This document shows positions 10,901 to 17,087 of a stretch of 64,000 nt of DNA, one piece after another. The stretch's first letter is position 1, and every line of letters begins with the position of its first letter. This DNA comes from Woeseiaceae bacterium. GTDB lineage: Bacteria; Pseudomonadota; Gammaproteobacteria; Steroidobacterales; Woeseiaceae. The notes below the pieces were generated by a model. It was not told where the DNA came from, did not search any database, and worked only from the letters and a program-made list of their open reading frames with translations. The position numbers were made by a program, and so were the translations under genes. Where the stretch lies: assembly GCA_021773075.1 (NCBI GenBank), contig JAJFKT010000004.1, forward strand, positions 1 through 64,000, given 5' to 3'.

Positions 10901-11638
10901 CGGGCTGTAGTCGACTGTGCTGGGGTAGGCGCTTTCGTCGCAAGACGTTGCGTTGCAAACCGTCGAAACCGCGTTGTTTTGCCACGGATCGAGTTCGCTA
11001 AAGAGCATGATAGCCTCAGCGTCATGGCAACTGCTTGCACTGTCGTAGGCGGCCGTCTGGCCCGTTGCACATGCACCAGCGGTCGGCGTAACCGGGCCAA
11101 CAACCAGTGAACCGTACAGACCCATGGGAACCTGAATCGATGGATGGGTGCCACTTTGGTAGAGATAGGTACCTGGACGCAAAGAAGTCCAGGTGTACTC
11201 AAACGTGCCATTTGCTGGCGCAACCTGAGTGAAGGACTTAACGCGGCTCTGACCCTGGCCATCAACGAAAAACGTTGGATTGCCGCCACCCACCTGACCA
11301 GGAATCACAATGGAAACCTCGGTATTCAGGGTGTTATTGAGGAAGATTGTAAGCGAGTCGCCAGTCGGCTGGTCAATTTGCGCACCCGCTGGCGAGTCTG
11401 CGCAGTTGGGATTGTTGGTTCCCGCCGCTCCTGTACCAGCCGCATCGGCCGCGACAGTGTCACAGGCAAAAACCCACATCGGCACAGTCTCAATGACGGT
11501 CGCGTTGCTGTCGGTCAGTTGCTTGTCGACAGCCTCCGTCATGAGATACACGTCGGCGGCATTTGAGACACCGGAAATAAGCATGACACCCGCTAGCGCG
11601 GCCATCCGTAAAATTGCATTCAGCATATTTGATCGCAT
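4946..11638 (-). CDS. Giant secreted protein: cupredoxin-like, Ig-like, B-type and right-handed beta-helix regions
   Basis: The protein has 2230 residues from an ATG preceded by GGAGGAG. Residues 1-27 are a signal peptide. Residues ~45-350 resemble two multicopper-oxidase cupredoxin domains (GTYLYQSGTHPSIQVPMGLYG near 155-175; LLRFLNAGLHTH near 275) but lack the HxH and HCH ligand motifs. Residues ~370-560 are two cadherin-like/Big_9 repeats (DGSFTYTPNSDFSGTDSFTY). Residues ~565-1480 contain several SdrD/Cna-B-like segments (HVYLDANGNGIRDLNEG near 995). An IPT/TIG-like stretch lies near 1590-1650. Residues ~1665-2050 look like a pectate-lyase-type beta-helix (AGQSIQAAIDNAARGDLIMIEPGVYNES begins near 1670, with N-rich rungs after it). 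The tail shows no sorting motif I recognise. It is the third gene after the two oxidase-like genes, 17 nt behind the second, and is probably extracellular. A copper enzyme role is unlikely for this chain alone. Confidence 0.8.
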   Translation of the reverse strand: MRSNMLNAILRMAALAGVMLISGVSNAADVYLMTEAVDKQLTDSNATVIETVPMWVFACDTVAADAAGTGAAGTNNPNCADSPAGAQIDQPTGDSLTIFLNNTLNTEVSIVIPGQVGGGNPTFFVDGQGQSRVKSFTQVAPANGTFEYTWTSLRPGTYLYQSGTHPSIQVPMGLYGSLVVGPVTPTAGACATGQTAAYDSASSCHDAEAIMLFSELDPWQNNAVSTVCNATSCDESAYPSTVDYSPTYLLVNGETSANLPAVDDSGNNVLLRFLNAGLHTHTPSTLGIDMGLLAEDGNVYPGLVKQQNTVVLAAGKTLDALVAVPAGNNTFSIFDRMPDFSNNALPGGGMGGAFFDSGTGADPTSTLGLAVNDVYSVTEDVQLNVGTGAGVLFNDAGLSDSTVVSSVGKGILECIVGTISTPGICADGSFTYTPNSDFSGTDSFTYSATDGANSYGAQVTLNVSFENDAPVAADDTYTNSIGGGISVDATRGVLGNDADPDGDTLSATATTTVAGLQCDGAAGLCADGSFQYTGTAGTVFDYEVSDGGTVTSTATVTLTVNALSNITLVVQEPDGTPVTDYRWTLEEDTTWHPDPDMPGAESLATTFHKSYMPVVAQGCVGTTACAPAVGEPLNIPAEAETPFDNNVALDPAKHYYVSVLPADAMDEDGAGNRRGHTVGGAQIPPGATTVTVDVNPEPLPYAQISILVFDDSSPTNGGVDANEIGLGGFQITLEDAGGRYGISAGAMSQDADGNPLTNALGNAPDNCFGGAAPPSGVILSCPDLDPRPGFQSPLAGRVLVKNLFPAKYGIITTAPSNSDWVQTSTIEGTKVIDAWVKAGEPPFFTEFGPVGVHAFVGFASPTLINGRRAAGAGTTTITGAITNHHMSRPPNQHLADSGTYDALAHTRPWVGLNSVGGRGPNIAAVQADMNDDGTATFTIDNVPQGFDYQVVVWDSFLDQVIAYRNVPAAALAANPAVVGNIPVFQWFARLENHVYLDANGNGIRDLNEGPLAEQAVNLRWRDGSVYQSFPTDLEGFVPFDQVFPFFNWLVAEVDYTRFEATGLTVTVDHGGEVSTTGNVYNPQTQGPCTEDDVDNGWNGCARVGDSYADASQRTETGQVLTQGFQGFLGQTSVFEWGKRPYEPGKNGGISGIVYYGVTRAESDPRIAAAEPWEPGIARVPVRLYRVVETQSGESSLALVQETVTDSWDDSLPTGCPGAAAIDEQIVGLDVDQTGGITTKCYDGLRNFNQARPAVFDGGYAFNDIPAGEYVVEVVVPPGYELMKEEDVNVSFGDGYASETVIVGPVVIPTPPDAAMVAAAMGPEPGLAQPPCAGEDHLVPPTMSLFPKRNEEAPFAGATRPLCDRKHVVLSDQGQAAADFTLLTDAPIAAHFTGMILDDVAQEFNPLSPQFGEKWAPPFVPVSIRDYNGEEISRVYSDQWGRMNGLMPSTFTAYIPSPSGFSPAMHMTCMNDPGPIQGPNGTMIVDPQYNPAYSNFCYTFQYMPGTTTYLDTPVLPVSAFASGYNPPDCSLDTRTPMIHTVDGNRDAGVGPMVSRARANGNSGPRGEITITSMGMVEVPNPAYEGPLSLSGEPKTILRDFGFGDVRGAVRVGGRSLIIRSWTNDTIVARVRNSTRTGQLVVTRDNGNSSEHAITVTVYNGPNNVPDHTFVSAGQSIQAAIDNAARGDLIMIEPGVYNESVIMWKPVLLQGAGAGSTLINAAKRPTQVLIDWRDKMDSLFAMRPRVVSSLPNQLNGAAGFTVSEGAAITVLGRNTNGNRGFSRHASRIDGFSVTGADVGGGILVNSYAHNLEISNNHVYGNNGSYHGGIRIGQPFLELPAPDAPGEDDSTYDFNTGLNIHSNAVTLNGGLGGAGGGISLSTGSDQYNVSENFVCGNFTTGDGGGIGHLGLSNGGNISNNTIVHNQSFNQAVPVSGGGVFVGGEPVIVEFLELDNPDLLSTGSGDVDVRFNRIQGNQAGAGHGGGIRTQFVNGKDVASVDTRPLWYRVRIMDNVIVNNMAGDSGGGISLHNTIRAVIRRNTIAHNDSTATVGGLIVDDLSAKQPAGISTESHSPALADAIAQYDGNNSDQEFSTPFMGNPRDNILFENRSFNYEVVDTNNDGIPDKSQLSPVLSQGTVGACDPLAVYWDLDARVDNWRAPDSGAPGPTSADPGFGTTAYCNGGRTLATTPGPMFALPALDEGGNAWIDVRFGPLTRAWPEGSAPWSYEVTPTP

Positions 11639-11655
11639 TGCTCTTCTCCTCCGCC

Positions 11656-13044
11656 TTAGTCGATTCTTGGAACGTCGTTAATCACGACTGAGGGGGCTTC
11701 GATAATCAGCATGGTCATCATGCCGCCCGGGAAAACGTCGTTGTTTACCAGCTCTCGCTCGTTGTGCGAATGCCACATATAGGAGAACCCGGAATCCGGA
11801 TTCAACCCGCCCTCGCCAGGGGGCAGACTGCCCATCCCGCCAAGAAACGGACTGCCACTGTAGAAGCCACCAAACGCGAGCGAACTCAGGCTTGGCAGGT
11901 CCACAGGTATCGGTTCGTTGTGATCGTCACACCACTCTCCGTAGTTGGCGTCAGTAGTGACACTGTGCTGGCCGCCAACTGTGTTGCAGACACTACCGTC
12001 GCCGGCCGTGTGGCCGTACATATCCCAGCCGAGGTCTTTGCCCGTCCACTCAAAAACTGCATCGACGGTGCCGCCCGGCGCCGAAGGAACAGTGAACAGT
12101 AGTGGGCCCGCGAGTGGGTCCGTCGTTGGGTCCGCGAGCGCGGGCGCCATGTCGCTCAGCAACAGGCGGCCATCGCGGGCCAGCACGCGAACGTGGTTGC
12201 CGTGTGTATGGAAAGGATGCATCTCGCGACCGGCACCGACGATTCTCAACAAGACTCTCTCACCGGGGTGCATTCGGGGGAAGGAGTTGTACGGCTGGCT
12301 TGGCAAAATCGGATCGAAGGATGGTGCCATCGTATCCGGCGCCGCGCGTCCGTTGAGGAGCCAGTACTCGGAATTAAAAGAACCTGTGCCGATGTCGATC
12401 GGACCAGGTCCTGAAGCCTGATCCTCCGCAGCCTGGTGTACCTGGAGGTCGATCTCACTCAACAGGAACAGGTACTCGCGGTCGAAACAGGTGTCTGCGT
12501 GGTTGTACGCACAGCCTGCCCCTGATGTAATCGGTCGTACGATCAGCGCACCGTAAAGTCCCATCTCAACTTGCAAGTCTGGCCGTGTGCCACTGTGATA
12601 CTGATAGGTCCCGGGCTCACCTGCCGTAAATGTATAAGAAACGGATCCGCCAGACGGTGCTTCCTGGGCTAGTAGCCCTGTATCACCACCTGATGTTGAG
12701 GTGACGGTATGCCCTGGAAATACGATCGAGACATTCCCCGCCGCCGCTGGCAGCGCGTTGTTGAGAGTCACCGTATAAGTCTGTCCCTGAGTAAGGATCA
12801 ACGTCGGTCCCGGCAATTGCATCGAACCGTTGGCGCTGTAACCCCAGGAGTAAATGGAGCCACCGTCCGCTATGGAGATATAGCCCTCACTGGCTGTCAG
12901 GTTGAAAACGTTGCCAGACGATGGTGCAACACCATCGATCGCCGCAGGCGCAGCGACAGGAATCAACATCACCGCTAGTACAACGGCCACCGAGAATAAC
13001 CGGACTACCCGGGTGTTTAGCTTTTTGAGTTTGAATGCAGTCAT
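11656..13044 (-). CDS. Multicopper oxidase-like protein carrying only the C-terminal half-site
   Basis: The protein has 462 residues. The signal peptide ends near AAPAA (residue ~35), and AGGAG lies 8 nt before the ATG. Two cupredoxin domains are visible. The first (~45-170) has family framing (PGTYQYHSGT, VEMGLYGALIV) but has lost most ligands. The second (~225-460) carries HPFHTHG (His276, His279, His281) and WHSH (His425, His427), which match the third-domain HPxHxHG and HCH motifs of multicopper oxidases. The T1 cysteine is replaced by Ser426. It therefore supplies four trinuclear-cluster histidines and no T1 copper. It lies 11 nt after the other oxidase gene, which supplies the complementary set. 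A partner subunit of a split enzyme is the simplest inference. Confidence 0.82.
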   Translation of the reverse strand: MTAFKLKKLNTRVVRLFSVAVVLAVMLIPVAAPAAIDGVAPSSGNVFNLTASEGYISIADGGSIYSWGYSANGSMQLPGPTLILTQGQTYTVTLNNALPAAAGNVSIVFPGHTVTSTSGGDTGLLAQEAPSGGSVSYTFTAGEPGTYQYHSGTRPDLQVEMGLYGALIVRPITSGAGCAYNHADTCFDREYLFLLSEIDLQVHQAAEDQASGPGPIDIGTGSFNSEYWLLNGRAAPDTMAPSFDPILPSQPYNSFPRMHPGERVLLRIVGAGREMHPFHTHGNHVRVLARDGRLLLSDMAPALADPTTDPLAGPLLFTVPSAPGGTVDAVFEWTGKDLGWDMYGHTAGDGSVCNTVGGQHSVTTDANYGEWCDDHNEPIPVDLPSLSSLAFGGFYSGSPFLGGMGSLPPGEGGLNPDSGFSYMWHSHNERELVNNDVFPGGMMTMLIIEAPSVVINDVPRID

Positions 13045-13055
13045 TGCCGGTTCTC

Positions 13056-14369
13056 CTAATTGATCCGTATTTCGGTCATCATGCCGCCGAAGTTTTCGGC
13101 GTCGTTGGCCAGCCGGTCCAGGTTGGTGCTGTATAGAAAGTAGGTCCCTGAGACATCGTCCGGCGTGCCAAGCAGGCCGTCGGGACCGCGTGTATCGATA
13201 ATGACGTCTGCCGATTGGCCACCGCCGAGCGTCAAAGAATTCGTTGTGTAGTACATGTTGTTGCCGGCACCGTCGCGCAGCAAACGTGCGTCTAATGCAA
13301 CGACCTGCATCGGCAGGTTGCTGCCCAGCGTGTAGAACTCAGTAATGTTCAGGTTGGAAAGCCGCAGTAAAATGCGTTCGCCGACCGCCGCGGTGACCAG
13401 ACTGTCAACCGGCTGTGACGGCTGTGAGGTCCCGAGAGGGTCGGTGGTGCTCAACACCGCGTCATTGACGGTGTCCGGGTAGCCCCGTCCGTTCAACAGG
13501 AAGTAGCGATCTCGCATCCCGGAGAACGGCAATGGCTGTACATTGAGGCTGGCATCGTGAAAATCAGGATCGAAAGATCCCATCTGGATCGGGTATTCGA
13601 CGTCGTAGAGTGTCGTTCCGTCGCCGTCGTTGTACGCGTAGGTGTCGCCAATCAGCGAATCGTCCCCAGCCGCTGCGGCTTCGTCAGGATTGCTGTGAAT
13701 GTGCGACCCCAATACAGATCCGTCGGGTAACTTGTTTTGCCGCGGACGAACGAACAGGTTACCTAACATACCCATCTGCATGTGCTCGGTAGCTTCAACG
13801 TGGCAGTGATACATGTAAGTGCCCGCGTCTTTGACGTTGTAGTAATACGTCAGCGTTGCGCCCATGTTCACTGAAATAGAAGAATCCGGAACACCGTCAA
13901 AGACAGATGCCGCTTCTGGAAAGCCGTGCCAGTGAACAGTATGCGGATCAAACAGATCCGGCCGCATCGCCATACCGACGTTTGTCAGGGAGAGGAATAA
14001 TTCGTCGTCCTCATCGACTGCGATTGTTGGTGCAGGTGCATTCGCGGCCAGCATGCCGGTCTGCATGACCCAGCCCGGGTAGTCACCGCTAGCTTCAGTC
14101 GGTGCCCCGTCAATGCCTGGAAACGGTACTTCTGCGTAGCTGAAGATGTATTGCTTCTTACCTGCGCCGCCAAAGTCCGGGTCAATCATGTCGTCGGCCA
14201 TCGTCGCCATGCCGTCGCCTGCCACCAGGTGAATGCACTTAATCGAGGGATGTTCCGTCGTCGGTTCAGGACATTGAACATTGATGCTGCTGTCCTGCGC
14301 GTTCGCCTGGAACGCCACGAAGAGTATGCATAGCACCCCTGCGCCCAATCCTCTGCTCAATAATTGCAT
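13056..14369 (-). CDS. Multicopper oxidase-like protein with T1 site and N-terminal half-site
   Basis: The protein has 437 residues from the ATG at 14369, chosen because AGGAG sits 7 nt upstream and the signal peptide (MQLLSRGLGAGV...QANAQ) begins there; earlier in-frame ATG (14396) and TTG (14411) have poorer context. The first cupredoxin domain carries HTVHWHG (His143, His146, His148) and HCHVEATEHMQMGM (His188, Cys189, His190, His196, Met201). That is a T1 copper set plus four trinuclear histidines. The second domain keeps the fold signature (LLRLSNLNITEFYTLG; GGMMTEIRI) but no ligands. It is the promoter-proximal gene of the long operon. The family couples one-electron oxidation of a substrate or metal ion to oxygen reduction. 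The substrate is not deducible. Confidence 0.88.
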   Translation of the reverse strand: MQLLSRGLGAGVLCILFVAFQANAQDSSINVQCPEPTTEHPSIKCIHLVAGDGMATMADDMIDPDFGGAGKKQYIFSYAEVPFPGIDGAPTEASGDYPGWVMQTGMLAANAPAPTIAVDEDDELFLSLTNVGMAMRPDLFDPHTVHWHGFPEAASVFDGVPDSSISVNMGATLTYYYNVKDAGTYMYHCHVEATEHMQMGMLGNLFVRPRQNKLPDGSVLGSHIHSNPDEAAAAGDDSLIGDTYAYNDGDGTTLYDVEYPIQMGSFDPDFHDASLNVQPLPFSGMRDRYFLLNGRGYPDTVNDAVLSTTDPLGTSQPSQPVDSLVTAAVGERILLRLSNLNITEFYTLGSNLPMQVVALDARLLRDGAGNNMYYTTNSLTLGGGQSADVIIDTRGPDGLLGTPDDVSGTYFLYSTNLDRLANDAENFGGMMTEIRIN

Positions 14370-14759
14370 CGTGTCGCTCCTGTTGATTGCATTCATGCTT
14401 GCACCCCACAAATCTCGAATTCGAATTTGGCGCTTACGTCTACGCAGAGTTTCTTGCGCAGGTCGAACACGCTTTTTTACGTGCCTAGCAATCTAAGAAC
14501 TTTTGGCTCGTGCCGCAGTCGGTTTTCGCGGGTAATTTCTGATGAAATCACCCCATATCGCGGTAGGGTTTTCCTGAGACACCGGATTCCGGGGCTCGAC
14601 GACTGTCGACCGGACCATCGTGGCGTCCTGGAACTAGGGTGTTACCCTCCCCCAATATCATGGATATGCCTATTCGCATTCTCCTGCGTCTCACGTAGCA
14701 TTGGCGGATACTTGCAATTGCAGGCCAGACATCGCTGTCTGGCGACAGGCGAGCAGAAA
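14370..14759. promoter_or_regulatory. Divergent intergenic region between the copper-oxidase operon and the NarL-type regulator
   Basis: These 390 bp hold no convincing gene. They must contain the promoters of two divergent units. The clearest structure is the inverted repeat AGGGT-GTT-ACCCT at 14636-14648. A second short inverted repeat, CTGTC-TGGC-GACAG, lies near 14735-14748, just before the regulator's start. No clear sigma-70 hexamer pair stood out by eye. Confidence 0.6.
14636..14648. promoter_or_regulatory. Candidate operator, inverted repeat AGGGTGTTACCCT
   Basis: A perfect 5-3-5 inverted repeat in the divergent promoter region. A near match (TAGGGAGTAACCC, minus strand, 20258-20270) lies upstream of the second signalling cassette, and GGGTGAAACCC (1320-1330) lies upstream of the repeat-protein gene. 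It could be the binding site of the adjacent NarL-type regulator. This is inferred from position and recurrence only. Confidence 0.35.
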
Positions 14760-15422
14760 TTGACCAGCAGCAAAGTTCACAAGATCCTGATCGCCGATGA
14801 TCATGCCCTGATGAGAAACGGGCTTGAGGCTATGCTCGAATCCGAACCAAATTATGAAGTTGTCGGCGTTGCCGCTGACGGCATGGCCGCAATTCGGGCC
14901 ATCGCCGAGTTACAGCCCGATATCATATTGATGGACCTGACGATGCCGAGAACCAGCGGCATAGATGCGATAGTGCAAGTCAAACGCCAGCACCCTCACA
15001 TCAAGGTCGTGGCACTCACCTTCCACAAAGAGGACCGCTACATTCACGCAACGCTCGACGCCGGAGCAGATGCCTATGTTCTGAAAGACGATAGTCGTAC
15101 CGAGCTGTTCAATGCTCTCGCGAATGTCGTAAGCGGAAAAAACTACCTGAGCCCGAGCATTGTCGACAAAGTCGTAAAAGGCTATTTATCCGGCGGCGAT
15201 GTTTCCTCAAGCCAACCGTCTTGGGAGATTCTGACGCGCCGTGAACGAGAAGTTATTAAGCTGATCGCCGAAGGAAAACGCACGAAAGAGATCGCAACCT
15301 ACCTATCGCTGAGCCCCAAAACGATCGAGAAGCATCGCACCAATCTAATGCGAAAACTGGACCTTCACAATGTTTCAGAAGTAACCGTGTACGCAATTAA
15401 AAACGGTTTCGTTACCGATTGA
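14760..15422 (+). CDS. NarL/FixJ-family response regulator
   Basis: The protein has 220 residues from a TTG at 14760, preceded by AGGCGAG. The frame is open further upstream, but that stretch has no domain, and starting here gives the usual family length. Residues ~5-120 are a receiver domain with acidic Asp13/Asp14, phosphoacceptor Asp59 (ILMDLTMP) and Lys in YVLKDD. Residues ~155-215 are a LuxR-type helix-turn-helix (LTRREREVIKLIAEGKRTKEIA, SPKTIEKHR). It is divergent from the copper-oxidase operon and its 3' end overlaps the convergent kinase gene by 11 bp. The kinase is its likely partner and the operon its likely target. Confidence 0.92.
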   Translation: MTSSKVHKILIADDHALMRNGLEAMLESEPNYEVVGVAADGMAAIRAIAELQPDIILMDLTMPRTSGIDAIVQVKRQHPHIKVVALTFHKEDRYIHATLDAGADAYVLKDDSRTELFNALANVVSGKNYLSPSIVDKVVKGYLSGGDVSSSQPSWEILTRREREVIKLIAEGKRTKEIATYLSLSPKTIEKHRTNLMRKLDLHNVSEVTVYAIKNGFVTD

Positions 15423-16617
15423 GGTCCAGCTCTGTTTTTGACCAGATAGCTCGAACTACGACACCCTTCTCCTGATCTGTTTCCAGGCCGAAACTGCCTC
15501 CGGTCGCCTCCACGCGCTCACGCATGCTACGTAAGCCGAGTCCCTTTTTACCGTCGTAGCCCGACGACGTCTCAGCTGGATCAAAGCCGGCACCGTCGTC
15601 AGTTATTACGAGGTGAACGCCACCGTCGGTGGAATCCAGCGATGCGTCAACATTCGTCGCCGACGCATGTTTGACGATATTGTTGAACGCCTCTTGGACA
15701 ACGCGATAAATAGCAACCTTCACAAGTTCGGGTGTATCGCACTCATCGATACGAATTGCACAGCTAACATTCAAGTTCTTGTGCTGGGCCTTAAATTCCT
15801 TGCACAGCCACTCCAGCGCAACCTGAATTCCAAAGTCTTCCAGCATAGACGGCGAGAGATTGCTCGATATTCTGCGTACTTCCTCAACCAAAAGTTTGAT
15901 CTCATCGACGGTGCCGTCAAAAATACTCAAATCCATATCCGGATACCGTCGCGCAAGCGTCGCAACACTGTCTTCAATTCGATATTTGACCACCCCAATT
16001 GTCTGAGCAATACCATCGTGCAAATCTGAGGCAATTCGCTTGCGCTCCTTCTCCTGCGCCTCGATGAGTTGTCGGTTCAGAGAAAGCTCTGTATTTGCAA
16101 ATCCAGCCATGAGACGATTTCCTGTATCGCCTGACTCGTCGAATAGTTGCTCGTCGGGATGTCCGACCTTTAGACCCTGCGCCATTAACAGGCGGATAAG
16201 CGCCTGCTGCTGTTCGACCAGCGATTCGTATTCCCGCCGATATTTCGTAATATCCGTAATCGTCAATAACTTGTATCGTTGCCGTCGCTCCGACTCTCTA
16301 TTCCCGGGTGCCGGTGACTTGAACAAGTTGAGTCGCAACAACCGCTTTAGCAAGGGGTCGTCCAGCTCCCACTCGATACTGTCCCTGTTCTTTAATCCGT
16401 CCCAGGCCTTTGTCCACATCTCTGAGAATCTACAATTACCGGCGCAATCCGGATGTAATTGACTGTGAACGCATTCTTGCGACGCCTCGGAAATTGACTC
16501 AAAATTGGTGCCCGCCAGACTGCGATTGATACTCAAAACCCGAGCTTCATCGTCGAGCAGCAAGACAATTTGAGCAGCCCACCTAGGGCTTGATGCTTGA
16601 GAAATAGTGTCAGTCAC
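15412..16617 (-). CDS. NarX-type soluble sensor histidine kinase with a Cys-containing PAS-like input domain
   Basis: The protein has 401 residues from a GTG with AAGGA 6 nt upstream. There is no membrane segment, so sensing is cytoplasmic. Residues ~12-125 look PAS-like and contain three cysteines in ECVHSQLHPDCAGNCRF (Cys49, Cys58, Cys62), suggesting a metal, Fe-S or redox switch. A short coiled coil follows. Then comes a HisKA_3 dimerisation domain with phospho-His200 (IASDLHDGIAQ) and an HATPase (NNIVKHA, DDGAGFD, GLGLRSMRERV) to ~395. This kinase class pairs with NarL-type regulators, and the convergent regulator at 14760-15422 is the obvious partner. Confidence 0.92.
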   Translation of the reverse strand: MTDTISQASSPRWAAQIVLLLDDEARVLSINRSLAGTNFESISEASQECVHSQLHPDCAGNCRFSEMWTKAWDGLKNRDSIEWELDDPLLKRLLRLNLFKSPAPGNRESERRQRYKLLTITDITKYRREYESLVEQQQALIRLLMAQGLKVGHPDEQLFDESGDTGNRLMAGFANTELSLNRQLIEAQEKERKRIASDLHDGIAQTIGVVKYRIEDSVATLARRYPDMDLSIFDGTVDEIKLLVEEVRRISSNLSPSMLEDFGIQVALEWLCKEFKAQHKNLNVSCAIRIDECDTPELVKVAIYRVVQEAFNNIVKHASATNVDASLDSTDGGVHLVITDDGAGFDPAETSSGYDGKKGLGLRSMRERVEATGGSFGLETDQEKGVVVRAIWSKTELDLNR

Positions 16618-16658
16618 AGGTGTCCTTGGATATTTTCTTTATTCGCGTTGATATCGAT

Positions 16659-17063
16659 TCAGCTTTGGACAGAGGTTAGCTCCGTAGCTGCCTTGATAAG
16701 TTCTTCCCGGTCAAACGGCTTTGTCAATGTCAGGTCCGCACCAATTGCTTCTGCGGATGCCAGGTACGCCGACGTCGTTATCGCGGTCGGTTCATAACCC
16801 AGCGCTGCCGCATTGCCGCCTCCGGACATCACGATGATCTTGATGCTCGGAAACTCCATGCGGATATCATAGGCCGTTTCAACGCCATCATTGCCTGGCA
16901 TGATGATGTCGGTGATGACCAGATCAGCGCCTTGTTCGCGCAATAATGCTATTCCTTCCTGACCGTTGCCTGCGATTTCAACCTCGAAGCCCGCACGTAC
17001 AAAAATTTCCTTGAGTACGATGCGAATATCTTCCTCGTCGTCAATAATAATTACTTTGGTCAT
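16659..17063 (-). CDS. Stand-alone receiver domain protein (CheY-like)
   Basis: The protein has 134 residues and consists of one receiver domain with no output domain. Asp8/Asp9 (IIIDDEED), phosphoacceptor Asp52 (VITDIIMPGNDG), a Ser in VMSGGG and Lys115 (LTKPFD) are all present. It lies 24 nt after the HAMP-type kinase gene on the same strand and is its probable phosphorylation target. Stand-alone receivers act by protein interaction or as phosphate relays, so the final output of this cassette is not visible here. Confidence 0.92.
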   Translation of the reverse strand: MTKVIIIDDEEDIRIVLKEIFVRAGFEVEIAGNGQEGIALLREQGADLVITDIIMPGNDGVETAYDIRMEFPSIKIIVMSGGGNAAALGYEPTAITTSAYLASAEAIGADLTLTKPFDREELIKAATELTSVQS

Positions 17064-17087
17064 CTTTCTTACCCTTCCTCGGTTAAT

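Noticed and set aside
4946..11638. Calling the giant protein a multicopper oxidase enzyme
   Set aside because: The cupredoxin folds are visible but none of the copper ligand motifs remain, so an enzymatic copper role is not supported.
14364..14759. Extra 132 codons in frame before the NarL-type regulator
   Set aside because: No domain or conserved pattern; the TTG at 14760 gives the normal family length.
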